Shown: one piece after another, positions 12,531-17,307 of the stretch
Layout: every line of letters starts with the position of its first letter
Position numbering within the stretch: the stretch's first letter is position 1
Assembly: GCA_021847625.1 (NCBI GenBank)
Contig: JAJZQK010000014.1
Span: forward strand, 1-17,307
Reading direction: 5' to 3'
DNA: 17,307 nt
From: Chloroflexota bacterium
Lineage (GTDB): Bacteria > Chloroflexota > FW602-bin22 > JAMCYS01
The notes under the pieces: generated by a model
Databases searched by the model: none
What the model saw: only the letters and a program-made list of their open reading frames with translations
Told to the model about the DNA's origin: nothing
Program-made: the position numbers and the translations under genes

Positions 12531-13148
12531 GTGAGAGCCGATATTGTCGTAGGCGCAGTGTTCCCCGACTACGAGCTGCCCGACCATACCAATACGCCGC
12601 GCAGGCTGTCGTTCCTGCAGGGGGACGACCCGATGGTCCTGATGCTGTCGCGCGGCTTCTACTGCGCCAAGGAGCGCCAGCAGCTGCACGACATGGTCCA
12701 GTTCTCCAAGCACTGTGCCGTCGGCTACACCCGCCTGGTCACGATCACCACGGACACCCTGGAGGAGGTGAACGATCTCCGCCAGGGGGTCGGCGCCGAC
12801 TGGACCTTCCTCTACGACGATATGCGCGTCGTCCAGCAGGACCTCGACATTCAGGAGTACACCGACCCCTACAACGACCCGATGATCCCCTATACGTTTG
12901 TGCTGGAGCCGGGCCTCAGGATCTTCAAGATCTATGAAGGCTACTGGTTCTGGGGGCGGCCGACGACGCACGAACTCCACCTCGACCTGCGCGAGATCAC
13001 CAGGCGCATCCGCCCGGACTGGAGGATCGATGTGCCGGAGCTGCGGGCCAAGTGGAACCGCGGCGAGCGCGACGGCTTCTTCCCCTACGACAAGTCCCTG
13101 GAACAGGCCTTCATCAGGGCGGCCAACGCGGTGGATCGCTTCGAGTAG
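12531..13148 (+). CDS. Peroxiredoxin-like (AhpC/TSA, thioredoxin-fold) protein
   Basis: A 205-aa soluble protein. The N-terminal Val-Gly-Ala-Val-Phe-Pro-Asp-Tyr-Glu-Leu-Pro-Asp-His (7-19) is the classic peroxiredoxin opening. Arg-Gly-Phe-Tyr-Cys45-Ala-Lys-Glu occupies the peroxidatic position, where relatives usually have Arg-Gly-x-Trp-Cys-Pro. A second Cys at 62 could be a resolving partner. The middle keeps the thioredoxin fold (Val-Thr-Ile-Thr-Thr-Asp; Thr-Phe-Val-Leu-Glu-Pro). The C-terminal 60 residues (Tyr-Trp-Phe-Trp-Gly-Arg-Pro then Arg-Arg-Ile-Arg-Pro-Asp-Trp) fit a less-studied redoxin subfamily. The probable role is reduction of hydroperoxides using thiols. Peroxidase activity is inferred, since the active site is not canonical. 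The intrinsic terminator ahead suggests regulated readthrough, and MsrB follows on the same strand. Confidence 0.82.
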   Translation: MRADIVVGAVFPDYELPDHTNTPRRLSFLQGDDPMVLMLSRGFYCAKERQQLHDMVQFSKHCAVGYTRLVTITTDTLEEVNDLRQGVGADWTFLYDDMRVVQQDLDIQEYTDPYNDPMIPYTFVLEPGLRIFKIYEGYWFWGRPTTHELHLDLREITRRIRPDWRIDVPELRAKWNRGERDGFFPYDKSLEQAFIRAANAVDRFE

Positions 13149-13163
13149 CAGGCCCCCGCCTGC
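13148..13163 (+). terminator. Small hairpin at the end of the peroxiredoxin-like gene
   Basis: GCAGGC-CCCC-GCCTGC starts on the last base of the stop codon. It has a 6-bp stem without a T run, so termination is uncertain. Confidence 0.3.
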
Positions 13164-13462
13164 CTCGGCCTGACCCGACCGCCGGCGGCGTCCCTCGCCC
13201 GCGACGTAGCGCGCGGCAAAGTGCCTTCCTGCTTGGCAAACGAGCGGTGGCTAGGCTCCCCTCCTGGTGTGGAAATTGCATCCGCATAGCCATAGAACGC
13301 GGTCGCGCGACCGGGCTGGACCAATACCAATTGCGGATCTGAGTGTCCTATTTCTCTCCGCGCTCCATGTGTAGGCGGGGGCCGACATGGGTCTGGACTG
13401 AAGGCAATTGGTGTTACGGTGCCTGCTGCCGGTCGCGCGTCGTCAATAGAGAGGAGTCGGGG
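13164..13462. other. Intergenic stretch before MsrB
   Basis: Contents: a perfect 14-bp palindrome CGGTCGCGCGACCG (13300-13313), and CCAATTGC near 13327 repeated in inverted form as GCAATTGG near 13403. The MsrB frame is open upstream to 13343, but those residues are Cys/Trp/Arg-rich and unlike the family. No gene or promoter stands out. Confidence 0.4.
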
Positions 13463-13858
13463 ATGAGGGAGAAAGTCCGCAAGAGCGATCAGGAGTGGCG
13501 GGAGCAGCTCACGCCCGAGCAGTACCGCGTGGCGCGCCAGGGCGGCACCGAGCCGCCCTTCGCCAACGAATACTACAACCTGAAGGAGAAGGGCATCTAC
13601 CATTGTGTTTGCTGCGGGCAGGACCTGTTCTCCTCGGAGGACAAGTTCGACTCCGGCACCGGTTGGCCTAGCTTCACGCGGCCGATTGCCGAGGATAGGA
13701 TCACCACCCGGCCGGATAACAGCCTGTTCATGCGGCGCACGGAGGTCCTGTGCAGCAGGTGCGACGCCCACCTGGGGCACGTCTTCGATGACGGCCCCCG
13801 GCCGACGGGCCTGCGCTACTGCCTGAACTCCGCCTCGCTGAAGTTCGAGAAGGGCTGA
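13463..13858 (+). CDS. msrB: Peptide methionine-(R)-S-oxide reductase MsrB
   Basis: A 131-aa enzyme that reduces the R-epimer of methionine sulfoxide in proteins. The zinc site is intact: Cys48-x-x-Cys51 and Cys97-x-x-Cys100. The catalytic Cys120 lies in Arg-Tyr-Cys-Leu-Asn-Ser-Ala-Ser. The substrate-site motifs Gly-Trp-Pro-Ser-Phe (67-71) and His-Leu-Gly-His-Val-Phe (103-108) are present. Residue 66, where many MsrBs place the resolving Cys (Ser-Gly-Cys-Gly-Trp), is Thr, so thioredoxin recycling would need another thiol or direct reduction. ATG at 13463 follows GAGGAG and matches the usual family start. It is cytoplasmic. It lies 314 bp after the peroxiredoxin-like gene on the same strand, probably with its own promoter, in an oxidative-repair neighbourhood. 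Confidence 0.96.
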   Translation: MREKVRKSDQEWREQLTPEQYRVARQGGTEPPFANEYYNLKEKGIYHCVCCGQDLFSSEDKFDSGTGWPSFTRPIAEDRITTRPDNSLFMRRTEVLCSRCDAHLGHVFDDGPRPTGLRYCLNSASLKFEKG

Positions 13859-13863
13859 GCGGC

Positions 13864-13880
13864 GGCCGGCGTCACCGGCC
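13864..13880 (+). terminator. Small GC hairpin after msrB
   Basis: GGCCGG-CGTCA-CCGGCC lies just past the msrB stop. No T run follows, so this is a weak candidate only. Confidence 0.3.
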
Positions 13881-14079
13881 AACCCGAGGCGGTAGCCCAA
13901 ACGGCATGCCAAGATAATACCAGGCATGCTCATTGCCAAGCGGCCGCAAATGCGACAGCATATCGATACTACGTCTGGCGAGCCGCTGGCATGGCTTGCC
14001 GCTGTTTGCCTGCCGGCAGCCAACCCTGCCAGGGCCTTTTGGCGCAAGCCCTGGAGACGGCTATCGCGCCCCGATTGTT

Positions 14080-15306
14080 ATGATTGATCGACTAAACCGG
14101 ATACGTGCTACCTGGTGCCCCGCCCTGGGCGAGGCTGAACGGGCGGACCTCGACCGAATCCTCATCCATACCAACCTGTCCCGCCTGCGCATTGTCGCCT
14201 GGATTGTAGTCTTCTCTACCCCTTGCTTCATCGCCATGGACGCCTACGTCGGGAGCCAAGTGGAGGCGGTCAGGGCGGCCTGGGGGGAGCTGGCCGTCCT
14301 GCGCCTGGGCTGGATCGCCTTTGCGCTGGCCTTCCTATTCGCCTGTCGTCGCCCCGCCTCGCCGGGGGACGTCGCCTTCCGCCACCGGGTGTGCGAGGCC
14401 GGCTTCTTCCTGGGGGGCGTTACGGTGGCCGTTCTGCAAATCGGCCTCGGCCTCACCTCTCAGACCAGTATGGGCATCTACCTGCTGTCCATATTTACCG
14501 TCGCCGCCTTTCTCCCCATGGGCAACCGCAAGGGTTTGGCCGCGTTCGGTCTCGCCTGGGCCGTACTGGTGGGCACGCTTCTGCACCTGGAGATGGCGGA
14601 TGGACTTCGAGTCGGCCCCGACCTGGTCAACAGCACGCTGATGGCTCTCCTGGCCTTCGTCGTCTCGCGCGTGACCTTCCTCACCCGCGTCAACGCGTAT
14701 CTCGACCGGCGCCTGATCGAACAGCAGCAGGCTGAACTGGAAAAGGCCAACGCGCACCTCGCCGAATCCAATGAGCGGCTGCGGCGCCTGTCGCTCCTCG
14801 ACCCGCTGACCGAGGTCCCCAACCGGCGCTTCTTCGGCGAGTGCCTGGCCAGGGAATGGAAGCGGGCGGTGCGCGGCTGCTCGTCGCTGTCCCTGGTCAT
14901 GATCGACCTCGACCACTTCAAGGCCTACAACGACACCTACGGCCATCAGGCCGGCGATGGCTGCCTGCTCGAGGTTTCCGCGGCGATAAGCGAGGTGCTC
15001 AAACGGCCGGGCGATCTGCTGGCGCGCTACGGGGGGGACGAGTTCGCCGTCATCCTCCCCCAAACCGACCTGAGCGGGGCCAGGCGGGTCGCCGACGAGG
15101 TCCGGCAGGCGGTGCTGGCCAAGGACCTCCTGCATCCGGCCGGCTGGGGCGGCCGCGTCACCGTGAGCGTCGGCGTGGCGAGCATCCAACCGACCTGGGA
15201 GGATTCGTCGGCGACGCTCCTCGCGGCAGCCGACAAGGCCCTCTACGTGGCGAAGGCGGGCGGGCGCAACCTCGCCGAGGTGGCCCCCCTCGTGGAAGTG
15301 GTTTAG
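14080..15306 (+). CDS. Membrane-bound diguanylate cyclase (GGDEF)
   Basis: A 408-aa protein that should make cyclic di-GMP from two GTP. The N-terminal half has about six membrane helices between residues 30 and 205. A coiled-coil linker rich in Gln, Glu and Leu (about 208-240) follows, then a full GGDEF domain beginning Asp-Pro-Leu-Thr-Glu-Val-Pro-Asn-Arg-Arg. The active-site motif Gly-Gly-Asp-Glu-Phe is at 318-322. The inhibitory site Arg-x-x-Asp is at 309-312, exactly five residues before it, so product feedback is expected. The frame is open back to TTG at 13933, but those 49 codons look non-coding. ATG at 14080 is the family-like start, although its ribosome site is poor. The membrane module presumably senses an envelope signal of unknown nature. 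Confidence 0.9.
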   Translation: MIDRLNRIRATWCPALGEAERADLDRILIHTNLSRLRIVAWIVVFSTPCFIAMDAYVGSQVEAVRAAWGELAVLRLGWIAFALAFLFACRRPASPGDVAFRHRVCEAGFFLGGVTVAVLQIGLGLTSQTSMGIYLLSIFTVAAFLPMGNRKGLAAFGLAWAVLVGTLLHLEMADGLRVGPDLVNSTLMALLAFVVSRVTFLTRVNAYLDRRLIEQQQAELEKANAHLAESNERLRRLSLLDPLTEVPNRRFFGECLAREWKRAVRGCSSLSLVMIDLDHFKAYNDTYGHQAGDGCLLEVSAAISEVLKRPGDLLARYGGDEFAVILPQTDLSGARRVADEVRQAVLAKDLLHPAGWGGRVTVSVGVASIQPTWEDSSATLLAAADKALYVAKAGGRNLAEVAPLVEVV

Positions 15307-15310
15307 CCGC

Positions 15311-15327
15311 AAGGGCCAGCGGCCCTT
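15311..15327 (+). terminator. Hairpin directly after the diguanylate cyclase gene
   Basis: AAGGGCC-AGC-GGCCCTT starts 5 nt past the stop codon. It has a good 7-bp stem but a G run instead of T after it, so termination by this element alone is uncertain. Confidence 0.4.
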
Positions 15328-15335
15328 GGGGGCGA

Positions 15336-15376
15336 GGCGAGTCCGCCTCTGAGGCGGACTCGCCCCTACAAATAGC
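15336..15376. repeat. Long palindrome joined to a GTAGGGGCGA repeat
   Basis: Fourteen-base arms (15336-15349 and 15351-15364) pair perfectly around one base. The right arm runs into TCGCCCCTACAAATAGC (15360-15376), identical to the complement of 10222-10238. Confidence 0.75.
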
Positions 15377-15391
15377 GGACGAATGAGGGTT

Positions 15392-15414
15392 CCCTCTCCC
15401 TTCCAGGGAGAGGG
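15392..15414. repeat. Palindromic repeat CCCTCTCCC-TTCCA-GGGAGAGGG
   Basis: Perfect 9-bp arms around TTCCA, followed by TAAGGGTGAGGG. This form is widespread in bacterial intergenic DNA as a REP-like element. Confidence 0.75.
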
Positions 15415-15436
15415 TAAGGGTGAGGGTCGTCCTGAG

Positions 15437-15455
15437 GGCCGGCGTCGAGCCGGCC
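15437..15455. repeat. GC hairpin within the repeat cluster
   Basis: GGCCGGC-GTCGA-GCCGGCC, a perfect 7-bp stem between two other palindromic repeats. Confidence 0.5.
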
Positions 15456-15460
15456 AGGGC

Positions 15461-15486
15461 GGCAGGCCACAAGGGCCTGCCCTACA
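15461..15486. repeat. Palindromic repeat, TGTAG-stem-CTTGT-stem family (minus orientation)
   Basis: On the minus strand it reads TGTAG, GGCAGGCC, loop CTTGT, GGCCTGCC. It is the inverted partner of 15513-15538 and differs only at two paired positions on each arm, which keep the stem. Confidence 0.75.
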
Positions 15487-15512
15487 TGTATCACCTCAGA
15501 CGACCATCAGCC

Positions 15513-15538
15513 TGTAGGGCAGGGGCTTGTCCCCTGCC
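15513..15538. repeat. Palindromic repeat, TGTAG-stem-CTTGT-stem family (plus orientation)
   Basis: TGTAG, GGCAGGGG, loop CTTGT, CCCCTGCC. The flank and loop are the same as the copies at 15461-15486 and 6866-6892. The rest of 15307-15662 holds no gene that I can support. Confidence 0.75.
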
Positions 15539-15662
15539 GCCATGGTCCTTGGTGGGGCCGCCCCGCGAATATGAGACCCGGAGCCGGTCCGCCCCTCCGT
15601 GTTGTCGGAGGAGCGGCCTGGCCGCAGGAAGCTCCTCCCCGCGGCCGCCGACCCGGCGGGCG

Positions 15663-16670
15663 CTAGAGAAGCACCGACTCGTGGAAGGACCTCAGTCCCT
15701 TGATGTAGTTGGCGCGTTCGAAGGCAACCGGCGAGGCGACGGAGCGCTGGCTCATGCTGCCCTTCATCTGCTCTATCGAGGCGTACTCGTGCTCGGTCAT
15801 CCACCGTTCGAGGTCGGCCCTGATCTCGCCGAAGCGGCCGTAGCCGTTCTGCAGGATCTCCGAGGCCATCATCGCCACGCTCCCGCCGGCCATCAGCACC
15901 TTGAGCACGTCCTCGGCCGTGTGGACGCCGTTCGTCGCCGCGAAGTCGGCCTGCACCCGCCCGTACAGTATCGCGATCCAGCGCAGCGACTGTCGTAGGT
16001 CGGCGGAGGTGCTCAGCACCAGGTTCGGCACCACCTCCAGGTCCTCCAGGTCGAGGTCTGGCTGGAAGAAGCGGTTGAACAGCACGAGGCCGTTGGCGCC
16101 CGCTTCTACGAACCTGGCGACCGAGCCGGAGATGGAGGTGAAGAAGGGGCTGAGCTTGACCGCCAGCGGTATCTTCACCCGCGAGCGCACTTCCTTGACC
16201 AGCTCGAAGTAGCCTTTCTCCAGCTGCTCGCTGGTGACGCTGGGGTCGGCCGCCAGGTAGTACATGTTCAGCTCCAGGGCGTCGGCGCCGGCTTGCTCGA
16301 TCATCTGCGCGTAGTCCAGCCAGCCGCCGAGGGAGACGCCGTTGAGGCTGCCGATGACGGGGATGCTGAGCGCCTTCTTGAGGGCCTGCAGGTGCTCCAG
16401 GTAGGTGTCGGCCCCCAGATTCTCGTAGTCCAGCTCGGGGTAGTAGGTCAACGCCTCGGCGTAGTGTTCCGTCCCCCTCGTCAGGAAGTAGTCGAGCTCG
16501 GCGACATCGTGACGAATCTCCTCCTCGAAGAGGGAGTACATGACGATGGCGGCGGCCCCTGCTTCTTCCATTTTGCAGGCCCGGCTCACCTTCTGGGAGA
16601 GCGGGGAGGCGGAGGCGACCAGCGGGTTCTTCAGCTTCAAGCCTAGATAGGTAGTACTCAAATCAGGCAT
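15663..16670 (-). CDS. Dihydroorotate dehydrogenase-like flavoprotein
   Basis: A 335-aa TIM-barrel FMN protein of the dihydroorotate dehydrogenase-like (PyrD/PreA-related) group. It starts Tyr-Leu-Gly-Leu-Lys-Leu-Lys-Asn-Pro-Leu-Val-Ala-Ser-Ala-Ser-Pro (8-23), the FMN-contacting strand. Later motifs are Ile-Gly-Ser-Leu-Asn-Gly, Gly-Ala-Asp-Ala-Leu-Glu-Leu-Asn, Leu-Ala-Val-Lys-Leu-Ser-Pro, Asn-Gly-Val-His-Thr-Ala-Glu-Asp, and Met-Ala-Gly-Gly-Ser-Val-Ala-Met-Met-Ala-Ser (phosphate binding). The usual true-PyrD active-site loop is not evident, so pyrimidine synthesis is doubtful. ATG at 16670 follows GGAGGT and the family start; the open frame to 16802 runs into the terminator and is rejected. 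It lies directly downstream of PFOR. This pairing recurs in bacteria and suggests a ferredoxin-linked redox role, but the substrate is unknown. Confidence 0.88.
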   Translation of the reverse strand: MPDLSTTYLGLKLKNPLVASASPLSQKVSRACKMEEAGAAAIVMYSLFEEEIRHDVAELDYFLTRGTEHYAEALTYYPELDYENLGADTYLEHLQALKKALSIPVIGSLNGVSLGGWLDYAQMIEQAGADALELNMYYLAADPSVTSEQLEKGYFELVKEVRSRVKIPLAVKLSPFFTSISGSVARFVEAGANGLVLFNRFFQPDLDLEDLEVVPNLVLSTSADLRQSLRWIAILYGRVQADFAATNGVHTAEDVLKVLMAGGSVAMMASEILQNGYGRFGEIRADLERWMTEHEYASIEQMKGSMSQRSVASPVAFERANYIKGLRSFHESVLL

Positions 16671-16757
16671 ACGTGCGACCTCCGAAGATTGCGGATCCTG
16701 AGAGATGCCGAAGCCGTCCGCTGCCCGTTCGGCCGCGGCTGGCTTCTCTCTCTCCTT

Positions 16758-16812
16758 TAATAATAACAAAAGGGTGGGATTTGCGCGGGAATCCCCGTGC
16801 AAACCCCACCCT
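16758..16812 (-). terminator. Strong Rho-independent terminator after PFOR
   Basis: A near-perfect stem of about 19 bp (one mismatch, one G-U) spans 16771-16812 and is followed on the minus strand by TTTGTTATTATT. It begins 31 nt after the PFOR stop, so the flavoprotein gene is either transcribed by readthrough or from its own promoter. Confidence 0.85.
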
Positions 16813-16842
16813 GTCCTGGCCTCCGGTGGCCGGGGAGAAGCC

Positions 16843-17307
16843 CTATTCCGCTTCTTCCTTTGGCGCCGGGGCCTCGGGCTTGAAGAACTCCACCATCTGA
16901 CGATGGCGGTTCCAGCGCTCCCGCGTCTCCTTCTTCGCCGCCCGCATCAGCTCCTCGGCGCGCTCCTCGTTGCTCTGCACGAGCATGCGATAGCGCGTCT
17001 CGTTGTAGGCGTAGTCCTCGAGCGGCACCGTCGGCTCTCTGGAGTCGAGGGTGAAGGGGTTCTTGCCCTGGGCGGCCAGCGCCGGGTTGTAGCGGTACAG
17101 CGGCCAGTAGCCGGATTGCACCGCCAGCTTCTGCTGGTTCAGCTCCTTGTGCATCGCGATGCCGTGGGCGATGCAGTGGCTGTAGGCGATGACCAGCGAC
17201 GGCCCGTTGTAGGCGTCGGCCTCGAGGATCGCCCGCAGGGTCTGGGCGTCGTTGGCGCCCATCGCGACGCGGGCCACGTAGATGTACCCGTAAGTCATCG
17301 CGATCAT
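16843..17307 (-). CDS. nifJ: Pyruvate:ferredoxin (flavodoxin) oxidoreductase, C-terminal part
   Basis: The last 154 residues of a large enzyme; the N-terminal part lies beyond the right edge. This is the end of the thiamine-diphosphate domain: Ala-Met-Gly-Ala-Asn-Asp-Ala-Gln-Thr, Gly-Pro-Ser-Leu-Val-Ile-Ala-Tyr-Ser-His-Cys-Ile-Ala-His-Gly, Ala-Val-Gln-Ser-Gly-Tyr-Trp-Pro-Leu-Tyr-Arg-Tyr-Asn-Pro, and Phe-Thr-Leu-Asp-Ser. The charged, Pro/Glu-rich tail is typical. The complete enzyme oxidises pyruvate to acetyl-CoA and CO2 and passes electrons to ferredoxin. Its presence points to anaerobic or facultative metabolism. It is closed by a strong terminator. A 2-oxoacid relative with a different substrate cannot be excluded from this part alone. 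Confidence 0.93.
   Translation of the reverse strand: MIAMTYGYIYVARVAMGANDAQTLRAILEADAYNGPSLVIAYSHCIAHGIAMHKELNQQKLAVQSGYWPLYRYNPALAAQGKNPFTLDSREPTVPLEDYAYNETRYRMLVQSNEERAEELMRAAKKETRERWNRHRQMVEFFKPEAPAPKEEAE

Noticed and set aside
13933..14079. N-terminal extension of the diguanylate cyclase from TTG
   Set aside because: The extension has no hydrophobic or family-like pattern and no ribosome site; ATG at 14080 fits better.
13930..14079. Cyclic di-GMP riboswitch before the GGDEF gene
   Set aside because: The conserved sequence blocks of the known c-di-GMP riboswitch classes are not visible.
14335..15312. Minus-strand open frame opposite the diguanylate cyclase
   Set aside because: Antisense to a full GGDEF domain with all motifs intact.
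1..17307. CRISPR array, tRNA, rRNA or insertion sequence
   Set aside because: No regularly spaced direct repeats, no tRNA-like cloverleaf or rRNA sequence, and no transposase-like protein were seen.

Overview
The window is GC-rich, densely packed bacterial chromosome with short dispersed palindromic repeats between genes. The gene content (baeRF-like protein, universal stress protein, NhaP-type antiporter, sensory-rhodopsin-transducer family protein, PFOR next to a dihydroorotate-dehydrogenase-like protein) and the repeat style suggest a Chloroflexota-like or similar environmental bacterium. That assignment is an inference from style only; the window holds no rRNA or other marker gene.

Layout. 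43-3747: a small secreted protein with a perfect 19-bp palindrome before its start, a baeRF-like protein and a universal stress protein (all minus), then an HMA-like membrane protein (plus). 3744-6778: a Na+/H+ antiporter (minus) whose stop overlaps the HMA-like gene's stop inside a 16-bp palindrome, then a 421-aa protein of unknown function (plus). 7075-8126: an ASRT-family protein and a four-helix membrane protein (both minus). 8427-12173: a minus-strand block with an OmpR-type response regulator, a histidine kinase with a methionine-rich extracytoplasmic loop, a SHOCT protein, a secreted Met/Gly-rich PepSY-like protein, and a rhodanese closed by a strong terminator. 12465-15306: plus-strand genes for a peroxiredoxin-like protein (behind an intrinsic terminator in its leader), MsrB and a membrane diguanylate cyclase. 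15307-15662: a cluster of palindromic repeats. 15663-17307: a dihydroorotate-dehydrogenase-like flavoprotein and the C-terminus of pyruvate:ferredoxin oxidoreductase (minus).

The main discovery is the rhodanese at 8491-8865. Its reading frame looks truncated after 70 codons, but the same frame continues through two UGA codons (UGA-GCU-UGA) into a clear rhodanese C-terminus. The two UGAs sit where relatives carry Cys-Ala-Cys, and the first is the catalytic cysteine. A 7-bp hairpin with a G-containing 5-nt apical loop lies 21-27 nt downstream, as expected of a bacterial SECIS. I interpret it as a selenoprotein with a Sec-Ala-Sec active site. It is the last gene of a probable SHOCT-PepSY-rhodanese operon, next to a two-component system likely to sense soft metal or redox stress and near peroxide and methionine-sulfoxide repair genes.
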